A stretch of 64,000 nt of DNA. It comes from JBGMEA01 sp963674555. GTDB taxonomy: Bacteria > Bacillota > Clostridia > Eubacteriales > Anaerofustaceae. The DNA lies in NCBI GenBank assembly GCA_963674555.1, contig OY771429.1, positions 1,860,001 through 1,924,000 on the forward strand. The letters are read 5' to 3'. The translations under genes and the position numbers were made by a program. Of this stretch, positions 1 to 8,807 are shown piece after piece; positions within the stretch are counted from its first letter, which is position 1; the number at the start of each line of letters is the position of its first letter. The notes beneath the pieces are model-generated. The model saw only the letters and a list, made by a program, of their open reading frames with translations. It searched no databases and had not been told where the DNA came from.

Positions 1-82
1 CTTCCAAACCCGGCGAAATGAATATGTACCATAAGATCGTGTGAATCACGCGATCGTTATGCTTTTAATTGGAGGGTAAAAC

Positions 83-766
83 ATGCATAAAGATGAATTG
101 ATCCTACTGTTAAAGCAAAAACCCGACATAGATGATGTTGTCATCGACGTTATGAAAGATACGCAACTTATACCTGTGTTGTTTGAAATAATTGAAACTG
201 AGAAAAGTTCTGTGAAATTTTCGGCGGAAAAGATCATCAGGATAATCAGTCAAAAAGATGCGAATATGTTACTTCCGTATTTTAACAGAATGGTTGCTTT
301 ACTGGACAGTGAAAATACTTTTATTCGATACGGATTCATTTTGAGTGTGCCGAATTTGTTTTCGCTTGACCAAGAGAAAAAGTGGGTCGCTTTTGTAGAA
401 CGATATATTTTATTTCTGGAGAGCACGGCGATCGCTGAATTTAATAATGCTGTATCCAATGTATGGAAGATATTAAAACAATATCCCGACTATGAATCGG
501 TGATTGTGCCAAAATTGCTACAGATCGACCAACATGTTTTTTTGCATAAAGGTGAGAGATCTCTCGAATGTATAGATGTTGCAAAAGGACAGATCATTGA
601 TTGTTTTATTGAGATTTATGAACGATCAGTATATCAAAAAGAAATGCGCGCTTTTGTGACAGAAAATGCGCAAAATCACAGAAAAAAAGTGCAAGCCTCA
701 GCAAAACGCTTTTTGCGAGCATATTCATATGGATCAAGTGAAGAGGATAAATGGAAAAACGATTAA
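83..766 (+). CDS. HEAT-like helical repeat protein, function unknown
   Basis: This 227-residue protein is not one I recognise. It is almost entirely amphipathic helix and reads like a string of HEAT-type pairs (for example residues 5-25, 27-55, 60-75, 85-110), with no signal peptide, membrane segment or catalytic motif; such solenoids usually mediate protein contacts. The ATG at 83 is preceded by GGAGGG at 71-76, so the start is well supported. The end overlaps the next gene by 16 bp, so the two are probably translated together. The C-terminus is charged and rich in Lys, Asp and Glu. Calling it HEAT-like is inference from helix pattern only. Confidence 0.7.
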   Translation: MHKDELILLLKQKPDIDDVVIDVMKDTQLIPVLFEIIETEKSSVKFSAEKIIRIISQKDANMLLPYFNRMVALLDSENTFIRYGFILSVPNLFSLDQEKKWVAFVERYILFLESTAIAEFNNAVSNVWKILKQYPDYESVIVPKLLQIDQHVFLHKGERSLECIDVAKGQIIDCFIEIYERSVYQKEMRAFVTENAQNHRKKVQASAKRFLRAYSYGSSEEDKWKND

Positions 767-1083
767 AACAATACATCGAGAAATTTGAAAAACGCGATAT
801 CAGCAATTTAGATCCTGAACAAAGGCAGTATTTGCTAGATGACTTGTTGACCCAAATCGGGTTTTTTCAGCATGAGCGGTTGATCCATTTGATCGTAACG
901 CTTGCCTTTGCGGTGTTGACGATTTTATCTGTTTGTATTTTGATCTTACTAATGAGCATCCCGACAGTTATCTTGACTGTGATTTTGGCGATAATGTTGA
1001 TCGCGTACATCAAACATTACTATGTTTTGGAGAACGGTGTTCAGAAATTATATGAATTTTATGATCAAGCCCATAAAATCTGA
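751..1083 (+). CDS. small membrane protein with two transmembrane helices
   Basis: This 110-residue protein has a charged N-terminal helical region (about 1-45), a long hydrophobic block at about 46-85 that can form two membrane helices separated by a Ser-Ile-Pro turn, and a polar C-terminal tail. The ATG lies inside the last codons of the HEAT-like gene, with GAAGAGGA just upstream, so the genes are translationally coupled. No catalytic motif is visible and I do not recognise the family. A membrane anchor working with the upstream helical protein is a reasonable guess from the overlap, not a demonstrated role. Confidence 0.7.
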   Translation: MEKRLKQYIEKFEKRDISNLDPEQRQYLLDDLLTQIGFFQHERLIHLIVTLAFAVLTILSVCILILLMSIPTVILTVILAIMLIAYIKHYYVLENGVQKLYEFYDQAHKI

Positions 1084-1212
1084 TAATCATATATAATAAT
1101 CAAAATTTGTGTTATAATATTTTTAATCAATTTACACGGGATGTAGAAAGATCCGATAGATATGATCGGTTCTTAGTTGTAGGGGGAGTAAATTTTAATA
1201 AAGAGGATATAT

Positions 1213-3510
1213 ATGCAGATGAAAAATATGAGCAAGGAGCAATTGATGGAAACAGTAGAGGATTTAAATGGACAAATAGAGCGATTGCAATCTCAGCTAA
1301 ATTCGGCCCCGTATGAGCGAGAAGTACAAGTCTTTGAAGATTCCGATAAAAGTTTTCGAAATATATTTGTTACCACACCTATTGGTTTGGTTATTACTAA
1401 TTTAAAGGGTAAGATAATCAATATGAATCGTGCCGCTCAAGAAATATTCGGTTACGTTCTTGGTGAGGGCGAGGAAGCCAATATAATTGATTATTATGCC
1501 GATCCGCGCGATAGACAAAATTTGTTGGAGATATTGGAAAAAGAGAGTCGTGTTTTTGAATATAAAATCAAGATGCGTCGCAAGGATGGGCTTGAGAAGG
1601 ATGTTCTGCTTAATGTTGATTTTATAGATTTGGATAATGAAAAAGTACTATTGACTTCCCTTATTGATGTAAATTTATGCGATCGAGTTCAAAAGAATTT
1701 TTTTAATTCGGAAGAAGAATATCAGTTTTTATTTACAAACGTTCCCATAGGAATAGCAGTTACTGATGTGAATGGACATTTGATCGCAAACAATCAAGCA
1801 TTAAAGGAATTACTCGGTTACACAGATGAAGAATTAAAAGACATCGACGTTACTGATTTTTATATAGATAAAAAGGATAGAAGTAAACTGATTGAATTGA
1901 TCGAACAATTCGGTACCGTCCGAGATTTTGAAACAGTATTCATGCATAAAAACGGTAAAAAGATACCTGTATTATTAAATATGGATCAGATAAATTTTAA
2001 AGGGAAAAACAAAACTCTTTTAACTTCCATGCGAAGCATTACTAATTTAAAGCAAGCTGAAGCAGATTTGACAAAAGAACGAGATTTTATAAGCGCGGTT
2101 CTGGATATAGCTGCTTCTTTGGTAATGGTCTTGGATAAGGAGGGAAAAATAACTCAGTTCAACAGAGCTTGTGAAGAAACGAGCGGGTTTAAATTTAGTG
2201 AAGTTAAAGGGAAATATATTTATGAAGTATTGACTGAGGATCCGGTAATAGCCAAAAAAAGATTAAATGACTTGTTGAATGGTAAGTATCCAAGCACGCA
2301 CAGATCTATATGGAAGGATAAGGACGGGGTTGAGCATCTTATAACTTGGACTAACACAGTTTTATTGGATCCTCTCGGTAACGTCGAATATATAATCGGC
2401 ACTGGAATTGATTCAACCAAGCAACAAAAATCCGAACAATCGCTTTATTTGGCGAATCAACAATTGTTGTCATGGGTCAGTGATTTGGAGAAACGCACAA
2501 ATGATATGCATCTGTTGAGTGAATTGGGAGAACAATTGCAAAGTTGTCAAAATGAGAAGGAAGCTTGTGCGATCAGCGCACGGTATATTCAAAGAATTTT
2601 TCAGGGTAGCAATGGTGCACTGTATCTTATCGATAAAAGTATCAACCTTGCTGAGGCAGCCGAAATGTGGGGAGATGTATCCTCGATGAAAAAAGTATTT
2701 GAGCCTACTGAATGTTGGTCGATACGAAAAGGTCGTTCACATTTGATCGATGACGAGCACGAGGGGCTTAAATGCGAACACATAATAGGGGATGAGTATG
2801 GACAATATCTATGTGTGCCCATGTTGATCAATGGTGATTCATTGGGGATATTATATTTAAATCATCGTACTCAAAGAAAAAAGGATCAAAGTGATGCGTC
2901 TTTTGAATTACAGAGAGACAATGAGATACGTTTGATCACTACTTTAGCTGAACATATTGCTCTTTCACTTTCGAATATTAAATTAAGAGAAGAGCTGAGG
3001 GAACAATCTATTATCGATGTCTTGACCGGTCTATATAATAGACGCTATATGCAGGAATCCTTGGCAAGAGAATTGGTCAAAGCTACATACGAACAAAAAT
3101 GTGTTGGTTTGATCATATTCGATATTGATCACTTCAAAGAATTTAATGATACATTGGGACATGATGCAGGGGATACATTGTTAAGAGACCTTGGTACATT
3201 TATACAATCTTGTGTTAGAAGTACTGATATACCATGCAGATTCGGTGGTGATGAATTTGTGATCGTATTGCCTGGCGCGAATATCGAACAAACCCAAAAA
3301 AGAGCTGAACAACTCAGTCAGGGTATAAGATCACTTAAGGTAAAACATATGGGTAAATTGCTTGATCATTGTACGATTTCGGTAGGCGTAGCGGCTTTTC
3401 CTATGCACGGTGTTACGGAAACGGCTCTTTTGAAGAGTTCAGACATTGCACTGTATGAGTCCAAAAAGAATGGGCGAGATCAGATTACGGTAGCTCCTAT
3501 CCTTAATTGA
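1213..3510 (+). CDS. diguanylate cyclase with three PAS domains and a GAF domain
   Basis: A soluble 765-residue signalling enzyme expected to make cyclic di-GMP from two GTP. A short coiled coil (about 5-30) is followed by three PAS domains (about 45-160, 165-285, 290-405), a GAF-like domain (about 430-590) and a C-terminal GGDEF domain (about 605-765). The catalytic motif GGDEF is intact at residues 678-682, and an RxxD inhibitory site (RSTD, residues 669-672) sits exactly five residues upstream, so product inhibition is likely. No membrane segment is present, so the signal is probably cytoplasmic (ligand, redox or gas). The ATG follows AAGAGGA by six bases. No EAL or HD-GYP phosphodiesterase lies nearby. 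Confidence 0.92.
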   Translation: MQMKNMSKEQLMETVEDLNGQIERLQSQLNSAPYEREVQVFEDSDKSFRNIFVTTPIGLVITNLKGKIINMNRAAQEIFGYVLGEGEEANIIDYYADPRDRQNLLEILEKESRVFEYKIKMRRKDGLEKDVLLNVDFIDLDNEKVLLTSLIDVNLCDRVQKNFFNSEEEYQFLFTNVPIGIAVTDVNGHLIANNQALKELLGYTDEELKDIDVTDFYIDKKDRSKLIELIEQFGTVRDFETVFMHKNGKKIPVLLNMDQINFKGKNKTLLTSMRSITNLKQAEADLTKERDFISAVLDIAASLVMVLDKEGKITQFNRACEETSGFKFSEVKGKYIYEVLTEDPVIAKKRLNDLLNGKYPSTHRSIWKDKDGVEHLITWTNTVLLDPLGNVEYIIGTGIDSTKQQKSEQSLYLANQQLLSWVSDLEKRTNDMHLLSELGEQLQSCQNEKEACAISARYIQRIFQGSNGALYLIDKSINLAEAAEMWGDVSSMKKVFEPTECWSIRKGRSHLIDDEHEGLKCEHIIGDEYGQYLCVPMLINGDSLGILYLNHRTQRKKDQSDASFELQRDNEIRLITTLAEHIALSLSNIKLREELREQSIIDVLTGLYNRRYMQESLARELVKATYEQKCVGLIIFDIDHFKEFNDTLGHDAGDTLLRDLGTFIQSCVRSTDIPCRFGGDEFVIVLPGANIEQTQKRAEQLSQGIRSLKVKHMGKLLDHCTISVGVAAFPMHGVTETALLKSSDIALYESKKNGRDQITVAPILN

Positions 3511-3561
3511 GACATAAAAATATATCTGATAGATAAGGATCACCTTCGAAAAGATTGTTCC

Positions 3562-3590
3562 TTGACACTAATTTGCATTTATAGTATCAT
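3562..3590 (+). promoter_or_regulatory. sigma-A promoter for the riboswitch-CDF transcript
   Basis: TTGACA at 3562-3567 and TATCAT at 3585-3590 are separated by 17 bp. Transcription would begin near 3597, about 45 nt before the riboswitch aptamer, which supports the reading that the leader is made as RNA. Confidence 0.7.
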
Positions 3591-3640
3591 AATGAAAACT
3601 TCGCATCGTGTTTGATCGTGCATATTTAAACATTTTAATC

Positions 3641-3750
3641 TGAACAGACAATGACCTTTTTAGATCAAAAGGCATAAGTCGGGTCACTTGGTGACAGCAG
3701 ATGAAGCGTATTGCATCTGTGGGACAGTAATATGTCTCACAGATGTTTTG
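3641..3750 (+). promoter_or_regulatory. NiCo (czcD-type) riboswitch with terminator
   Basis: The leader carries features I associate with the NiCo riboswitch: GAACAGACAATGACC at 3642-3656, a hairpin CCTTTT/AAAAGG, GTCAC-TTG-GTGAC, and the CAGATG...CATCTGTGGGACAG block (3698-3727). It stands directly before a cation diffusion facilitator, the usual partner of this class. CATCTGTGGGACA (3714-3726) can instead pair with TGTCTCACAGATG (3733-3745), followed by TTTT, giving a terminator that excludes the last aptamer helix. I infer that binding of Ni2+ or Co2+ keeps the aptamer folded and lets transcription reach the exporter gene. Identification is from memory of the consensus and needs a covariance-model search. 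Confidence 0.8.
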
Positions 3751-3794
3751 ATTATAAGGGATTAAAGTAGCTAATATAATGGAGGGTACGGGAT

Positions 3795-4976
3795 TTGACA
3801 GGAATATTGATACGATTATTCGTTAAAGAACCTGAGAAGACAGACGACAGAAAAGTAAGAGCCGCATACGGTATGATGTCCAGCATCGTTGGGGTCGTTT
3901 TGAACGTCCTTCTGTTTGGCGTAAAAATGGCGATCGGTCTTTTGATCAACAGCATTTCCGTCACTGCCGATGCCGTCAATAACTTATCCGATGCGGGCTC
4001 TTCGATCATCAGTTTTATCGGTGTAAAACTTGCAAAACGCCCTGCGGATCAAGAGCATCCGTTCGGTCACGGCAGGATCGAATATATTGCGGCTTTTGTT
4101 ATTGCTGTGGTCATTTTGATCGTTGCTTTTTCATTGTTTCAAGATTCTTTGGATAAAGTATTCAATCCTCAGCAAGTCGGTTTCGATTGGGTCATGATAT
4201 CGATATTGGGTGTATCTGTCTTGGTTAAATTATGGTTGGCGCTGTTCAATAAAAAACTCGGTAAAAAGATCAATTCCAATATCATGCGCGCCGCATCAGC
4301 GGATTCTTTCAACGATGTAGTCGTTACTTCGGCGACGATCATCTCGATCATTATTGGGCATATGTTTTCAGTTAATATTGATGGGTGGATGGGTATTGCT
4401 GTATCGGCATTCGTGTTTTATTCCGGTTTTGATATCGCTAAAACGGCATTGATGCCACTGCTCGGAGAAGCTGCGGACAGGGAAGTGTTTGAACGTATCA
4501 CAAATAAAGTCGAAAGTTATGAAGGTATCGTCGGGACGCATGATCTTATCGCGCATAATTACGGTCCCGCTCATACAATGGCTACGATCCATGCGGAAGT
4601 TCCGAATAACTCGGACATCGAAGAAATCCATGAGACGATCGATAAGATCGAAAGGGATGTTTTGCGTGATCTGGGGATATTCCTAGTGATCCATATGGAT
4701 CCTGTTGAGACGGACGATGAAACCGTGTTGGAAAAAAAGCATATGGTCGATGCGTGTATCAAAGAATTGGAGCCCAAAGCGACCATTCATGATTTTCGCG
4801 TAGTCAACGGTGAGCATGACGTTAACTTTATCTTCGATCTTGTCGTACCGCATTCGTATTCTGAAAAAGACGAAGAACACCTATTGGATCAATTGATCGA
4901 GCGTATCAATCAAACAGATAAAGCTTATCATTGTGTTGTGACGATCGAAAAGAATTATATAGCTGCGCGAAGATGA
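3795..4976 (+). CDS. cation diffusion facilitator (Ni/Co-type metal exporter)
   Basis: A 393-residue CDF-family metal/proton antiporter of the inner membrane: six membrane helices in about residues 25-210 and a cytoplasmic C-terminal metal-sensing domain, here followed by an extra ferredoxin-like half (about 300-390). Transport-site residues are DAVNNLSD in helix 2 and DSFND in helix 5. Zinc CDFs usually have His-x3-Asp at these places, so the all-Asp/Asn sites fit another divalent ion. The HPFGHGR loop is conserved. The start is TTG at 3795, set by GGAGGG at 3781-3786. The upstream NiCo riboswitch indicates Ni2+/Co2+ detoxification. Confidence 0.9.
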   Translation: MTGILIRLFVKEPEKTDDRKVRAAYGMMSSIVGVVLNVLLFGVKMAIGLLINSISVTADAVNNLSDAGSSIISFIGVKLAKRPADQEHPFGHGRIEYIAAFVIAVVILIVAFSLFQDSLDKVFNPQQVGFDWVMISILGVSVLVKLWLALFNKKLGKKINSNIMRAASADSFNDVVVTSATIISIIIGHMFSVNIDGWMGIAVSAFVFYSGFDIAKTALMPLLGEAADREVFERITNKVESYEGIVGTHDLIAHNYGPAHTMATIHAEVPNNSDIEEIHETIDKIERDVLRDLGIFLVIHMDPVETDDETVLEKKHMVDACIKELEPKATIHDFRVVNGEHDVNFIFDLVVPHSYSEKDEEHLLDQLIERINQTDKAYHCVVTIEKNYIAARR

Positions 4977-5002
4977 TGTATAGATAAACGTAATCAAGAA
5001 CA

Positions 5003-5036
5003 GAAACAGCTTTTTTGCGAAGCTGTTTTTTTATTT
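5003..5036 (+). terminator. rho-independent terminator after the CDF gene
   Basis: AACAGCTT (5005-5012) pairs with AAGCTGTT (5020-5027) and is followed by a run of T. Confidence 0.85.
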
Positions 5037-5046
5037 TTAAATTTTC

Positions 5047-5075
5047 TTGACATACTGTGTACAATACACTATAAT
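5047..5075 (+). promoter_or_regulatory. promoter with internal operator for padR operon
   Basis: TTGACA (5047-5052), 17-bp spacer, TATAAT (5070-5075). The spacer contains a 13-bp palindrome, GTGTA-CAA-TACAC (5057-5069), placed where a bound repressor would block RNA polymerase. The next gene encodes a PadR regulator, so autoregulation through this site is likely. Confidence 0.75.
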
Positions 5076-5119
5076 ATAATCAACACTATGATATGAAATA
5101 CTATAAGGGAGTATATACA

Positions 5120-5464
5120 GTGCAAGAAGATGCAATCTTATCGGGACTGATATTGGAATTACGGCGCGGGACGATCGTTCTTTGTGTGCTAAAAGAACTT
5201 GATACGCCGATGTACGGATATAATTTGGTCAATATGTTGACCGACAACGGTATATCGATCGAGGCAAATACACTCTATCCGTTACTTCGGCGTTTGGAAG
5301 GGCAGGGTTTGTTGGAAAGCACGTGGGAAACAAGCGGGAGTAAACCAAGGAAATACTACGTAACGACCGATAAGGGAAAAGAGATCGCTACTGATTTGAA
5401 AAAGCATTGGGATCAAACCGTAGAAAGTATCAATAATATTTGGGAAGGTGAGAATCATGAATAA
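5120..5464 (+). CDS. PadR-family transcriptional regulator
   Basis: A 114-residue winged-helix repressor of the PadR family: the pattern YGYNLVNML...ANTLYPLLRRLEGQGLLES...PRKYYVTTDKG is typical (recognition helix and wing), with a short C-terminal dimerisation helix. I choose GTG at 5120 because AAGGGAG at 5105-5111 precedes it; an in-frame ATG at 5093 lies upstream of this ribosome site. The gene overlaps the following membrane-protein gene by 8 bp, the common PadR-plus-membrane-protein arrangement, and has a palindrome in its own promoter. The ligand cannot be read from sequence. Confidence 0.88.
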   Translation: MQEDAILSGLILELRRGTIVLCVLKELDTPMYGYNLVNMLTDNGISIEANTLYPLLRRLEGQGLLESTWETSGSKPRKYYVTTDKGKEIATDLKKHWDQTVESINNIWEGENHE

Positions 5465-6440
5465 AGATTTGATCGAACGCTATATATATGCAGTCACAAA
5501 GAATTTACCGAAGAAATCGAGAAGTGATATTGAGAGCGAGCTCAGAACGCTGATCGATGATATGTTGGAAGATCGGACGGGGGATGTTATGCCGACCGAG
5601 CAAGATATCAAAGTGGTATTGACAGAATTGGGTACCCCCACAGAATTGGCAAGCAAATATGATCAAGACGCATTTAACGCATTGATCGGGCAACCGTATT
5701 ATACGACCTATAAATTTGTGCTCTCGATCGTGGCTGCTGCAGTCGCCGGCGGAATTACTATATCAATGCTCGTATTAGCTATCGTTGAACCGGGGACTGT
5801 ATGGTATATTCAGATGTTTCAATGGATAAGTAGTGTGTTGATGGGTGTAGTTTCGGCATTCGGTTTTGTGACATTGCTATTCGCCATATTTGAGCGTAAA
5901 GGCGTCCAAATGGACTTTAAAAACGACTCTTTGGATGCTTTGCCACAGGTGCCCAAAAATAAAGAGATCATTTCAAAATCCGAACCGATCTTCAGTATCG
6001 TTATTACTATTATATTTGGCTTGATATTTTTGACCGTACCGCAGATCGTTGGCGTATACGATCTGAGCAACGGTACATCCGTTTCGGTATTTGATGTCGC
6101 AGTCGTACGTTCTTTGTGGTATCTGATACTTGCGTTCTTTGCTATGGGTATCATTCGTGACGGATATAAACTCTTTGAAAGAAGATATACAAAGCGATTG
6201 GCGGTTGTTACGGTCATAACCAATATATTGTCTGCATTTTTCTTTGGGGCTTTCATTTTCAATAAAAATGTATTCAATCCGCAAGCAAGCTATGCTATTA
6301 CGAAGCTATTTGACAATCAAGTACCTTTTATCGAGACACTCTTTACCAGACCTCATATAGGGATCTTTGCAGTGGTACTTTTTGCTCTGTTGATCGGGAT
6401 AGTTACTACTGTATATAAAGCGATGAAATATGACAAATGA
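5457..6440 (+). CDS. HAAS-type multi-pass membrane protein
   Basis: A 327-residue protein. Residues 1-80 form a helical cytoplasmic domain (KSRSDIESELRTLIDDML...VLTELGTPTELASKY) that matches the HAAS/DUF1700 type found next to PadR regulators. The rest contains about six hydrophobic segments (about 85-115, 120-145, 180-205, 220-240, 260-280, 300-320). ATG at 5457 is preferred over the upstream GTG because GGAAGGTGAG lies just before it. It is co-transcribed and overlapping with padR. Its biochemical role is unknown; family members are thought to sense or signal envelope state. Confidence 0.75.
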   Translation: MNKDLIERYIYAVTKNLPKKSRSDIESELRTLIDDMLEDRTGDVMPTEQDIKVVLTELGTPTELASKYDQDAFNALIGQPYYTTYKFVLSIVAAAVAGGITISMLVLAIVEPGTVWYIQMFQWISSVLMGVVSAFGFVTLLFAIFERKGVQMDFKNDSLDALPQVPKNKEIISKSEPIFSIVITIIFGLIFLTVPQIVGVYDLSNGTSVSVFDVAVVRSLWYLILAFFAMGIIRDGYKLFERRYTKRLAVVTVITNILSAFFFGAFIFNKNVFNPQASYAITKLFDNQVPFIETLFTRPHIGIFAVVLFALLIGIVTTVYKAMKYDK

Positions 6441-6496
6441 TTTTAAAGCTCTTTCGATGGGGCAACTAATAATAATAAAGAAAAGCAGGTTTGGAC

Positions 6497-7102
6497 ATGG
6501 TAAAGAATAATACGGAGAGCCGAATGTTTGACTTGATCGCACCGATCTACGGACTGTTTTACGCAAATCAGTGGACGCGTTTTCGTGCGGTACTTCGGGA
6601 TGTACGCAGTGAGATCGATCTTTCCGAATATAGCAACGCTGTTGATATCGGATGCGGCACCGGAGCTTTATGTGCCGCTATGAAGCTGGAAGGATTGGAT
6701 GTTACGGGGATCGATCCTGCAGTCAAGATGTTGGACATAGCGAGAAAGCAGCCTGAGAACGCAGGGATCGAGTTTTTGCAAGCGGATGTTTTAGCGGGAT
6801 TGCCGTTTGAAGATAATCAGTTCGATATAGCGATCGCGTCTTACGTAGCGCATGGATTAAGCTACGAAGAAAGGCTTAAGATGTACGCTGAAATGCGCAG
6901 AGTTGCCAAGCATTTTGTCATTATTCACGATTACAATCAAAAGCGCGCTTTGCTTACGTCATTTATCGAATGGTTGGAGCGCGGGGATTACTTTAATTTT
7001 ATCAAAGTCGCCGAAGAAGAGATGCAAACTTTTTTCGGAAACGTGTGCGTGATCGATCTTGGCGGACGCGCGGCGTGGTATGTGAGTGAAGTGAAGAAAT
7101 AA
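6497..7102 (+). CDS. class I SAM-dependent methyltransferase
   Basis: A 201-residue Rossmann-fold methyltransferase. Motif I, VDIGCGTGALCAAMK, at about residues 48-62, is followed by TGIDPAVKMLDIARK for the adenosyl ribose and by LPFEDNQFDIAIASYVAHG (motif IV/post region), the pattern of the Methyltransf_11/25 group acting on small molecules. The ATG at 6497 follows AGCAGG at a good spacing; a TTG six bases upstream is too close to the ribosome site. The substrate cannot be told from the sequence. It stands alone between two terminated units. Confidence 0.88.
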   Translation: MVKNNTESRMFDLIAPIYGLFYANQWTRFRAVLRDVRSEIDLSEYSNAVDIGCGTGALCAAMKLEGLDVTGIDPAVKMLDIARKQPENAGIEFLQADVLAGLPFEDNQFDIAIASYVAHGLSYEERLKMYAEMRRVAKHFVIIHDYNQKRALLTSFIEWLERGDYFNFIKVAEEEMQTFFGNVCVIDLGGRAAWYVSEVKK

Positions 7103-7117
7103 AATTAGGATAATAAT

Positions 7118-7141
7118 ATAGTGCTACAAACACTATTTTTA
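7118..7141 (+). terminator. terminator after methyltransferase gene
   Basis: ATAGTG (7118-7123) and CACTAT (7131-7136) form a short AT-rich stem followed by a T run. Confidence 0.6.
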
Positions 7142-7143
7142 AC

Positions 7144-7189
7144 TAGTATCTGTTTTTATAAAAGAAATAGTATTTGTTTTATAAAGATG
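7144..7189 (+). repeat. two near-identical 20-nt direct repeats
   Basis: TAGTATCTGTTTTTATAAA at 7144 and TAGTATTTGTTTTATAAA at 7168 are repeated with a 24-bp period, immediately upstream of the compositionally odd gene at 7234. They may be regulator sites or a scar of insertion. Confidence 0.6.
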
Positions 7190-7233
7190 CTAAAATATAT
7201 ATAAATTCTTTTAATTTGAAATCAGGTGAATTG

Positions 7234-8376
7234 ATGAAGTTTGATTTTACTGTGGCGATCACACCAGGCGATGTAAATATTGAACGTGAATTGCAATATA
7301 TCAAATCAGCTTTACTTTATGCTGACAGAGTAAAATTAATAAGTCCGATTGCTTACATGTTTACACAATTTACAGATCTTAGAAATCAGAAGAATGAATA
7401 TGCTGTTATGAATTTACTTTTTAAGGCAGTGCATTTCATCGAAGACCTTGATCAAGAATTGTATCAACAGAGTATGTCTACCTGTTCTGATTTATCTAAA
7501 ATAATAAAAGATAAGTCATACAAAGCAAGACCTATCTTGGAAAGAATCAAGTTAAGAGAAGAACTCAAGAAATTTGCTATTGAAATTGGTAAAAAAATCT
7601 ATTCATTAATTGGACAAAATGAATCTAGTGAACTTCAAAGATTAATCAATAACCAGCAGGTAGTTATTGAAGAGTTTGATCATTTAATCTCAGATGTGAG
7701 TGGTTCAGTCAATGACTATTTTCAGAAACTAAATAAATCAATTAATGATTCTTTTCCTCTTTTTGATGAACAATCATATGGTTTAATGCGTTCAGCTGTA
7801 AAGGCAAAAATAATAAATCTGAGTCCATTAAACAAAGCAAAACTTACGCATGCTGGAGTAACTGATAATTATATTCAGAAGCTTCCATCGTTCGAAAGAG
7901 CATCAATTGATGAAATATTAGATATTAAGAAAGAATTTGAAAAACCTTTAATTAGATATAGGAGTATGATGCTCAAGTATACTGAATCAATTCAATCTTT
8001 ACCTTGGGATGATGATTTTGCAGTTGAGTGCAATCTAATCTACGATAAGGAAATCGCACCAGAATTGTTGGAAATTCAAGAATTAACTAAGGAAAACAGT
8101 TTCATTAAAAACTTAGGTTGGAATATGCTTACTGACAAAACGATTATCAGCAAAGAAGCATCGGGGTTAGTGGTTACCTTGGCCGCTGGAGGTGTTATTT
8201 CTTCATTTAGTGAAGTTCTTTCAACGAATGGAGGAGTGCTTCTTGCTGGTGGTGCATGGACAGCGCAAAAAATAGCTTCAGCATATAGGGAGTATAGTAA
8301 TAAACGAAAAGATATAGAAAGAAAAGATTTGTTTTTTTATTATCAAGCTGGGAAAGAATTACAAAAAAATCTTTAA
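7234..8376 (+). CDS. unknown protein in a foreign-looking AT-rich segment
   Basis: This 380-residue protein is not one I recognise. The N-terminus (FTVAITPGDVNIERELQYIKSALLYADRVKLISP) looks like a strand-helix start, the middle (about 60-300) is helical and charged, and a glycine/alanine-rich hydrophobic patch at about 315-345 could insert in or contact a membrane. I choose ATG at 7234 because AGGTGA precedes it; the frame stays open upstream to 7174. Composition differs sharply from its neighbours: AT-rich wobble positions, ATT/ATA rather than ATC for Ile, and few GATC sites. It stands alone behind a terminator. Horizontal acquisition, perhaps as a single-gene accessory or defence function, is inference. 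Confidence 0.7.
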   Translation: MKFDFTVAITPGDVNIERELQYIKSALLYADRVKLISPIAYMFTQFTDLRNQKNEYAVMNLLFKAVHFIEDLDQELYQQSMSTCSDLSKIIKDKSYKARPILERIKLREELKKFAIEIGKKIYSLIGQNESSELQRLINNQQVVIEEFDHLISDVSGSVNDYFQKLNKSINDSFPLFDEQSYGLMRSAVKAKIINLSPLNKAKLTHAGVTDNYIQKLPSFERASIDEILDIKKEFEKPLIRYRSMMLKYTESIQSLPWDDDFAVECNLIYDKEIAPELLEIQELTKENSFIKNLGWNMLTDKTIISKEASGLVVTLAAGGVISSFSEVLSTNGGVLLAGGAWTAQKIASAYREYSNKRKDIERKDLFFYYQAGKELQKNL

Positions 8377-8397
8377 ATGAATACTTAGGAGACATAC

Positions 8398-8796
8398 ATG
8401 AAAAAGAACAGCAAACGTAAAAAAATACTTATTATTGCTACAGGTCTTATTCTGATCATTGCGATCGTTATCGCTGCACGGGTGCATAAGTTCAATGAAT
8501 ACATCGAGTCGATCGTTATCACGGATGTGGATCTTACGCAAGTACAAGATGGGACATACACGGGCATGACCGATTCCGGTGTCGTAAAAGTGGAAGTGGA
8601 AGTTACGGTCAGCGATCATATGATCATCGACATTCAGATCATTGAGCATGTGAACGGAAAAGGCGAACCGGCGGAAGCGATCGTCGATGATATGATCGAA
8701 CAACAGAAAGTCACGGTCGATAGTGTAAGCGGCGCGACTTACAGTAGCTTAGTCATAAAAGACGCTGTGCAAAAAGCATTGAAAAGCGGATTATAG
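8398..8796 (+). CDS. membrane-anchored FMN-binding domain protein
   Basis: A 132-residue protein with an N-terminal membrane anchor (about 9-28) and an extracytoplasmic FMN_bind domain. The block VDSVSGATYSS at about residues 108-118 fits the D-x-x-(S)GAT-x-S flavinylation motif, in which ApbE attaches FMN to the Thr. This is known for NqrC/RnfG-like domains and extracellular reductases. The domain also has the usual DGTYTGMTDSG start. GGAG at about 8388 supports the ATG. No apbE is in the window. An electron-carrying role outside the membrane is inferred. Confidence 0.85.
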   Translation: MKKNSKRKKILIIATGLILIIAIVIAARVHKFNEYIESIVITDVDLTQVQDGTYTGMTDSGVVKVEVEVTVSDHMIIDIQIIEHVNGKGEPAEAIVDDMIEQQKVTVDSVSGATYSSLVIKDAVQKALKSGL

Positions 8797-8807
8797 AGGA
8801 GTAGCGT

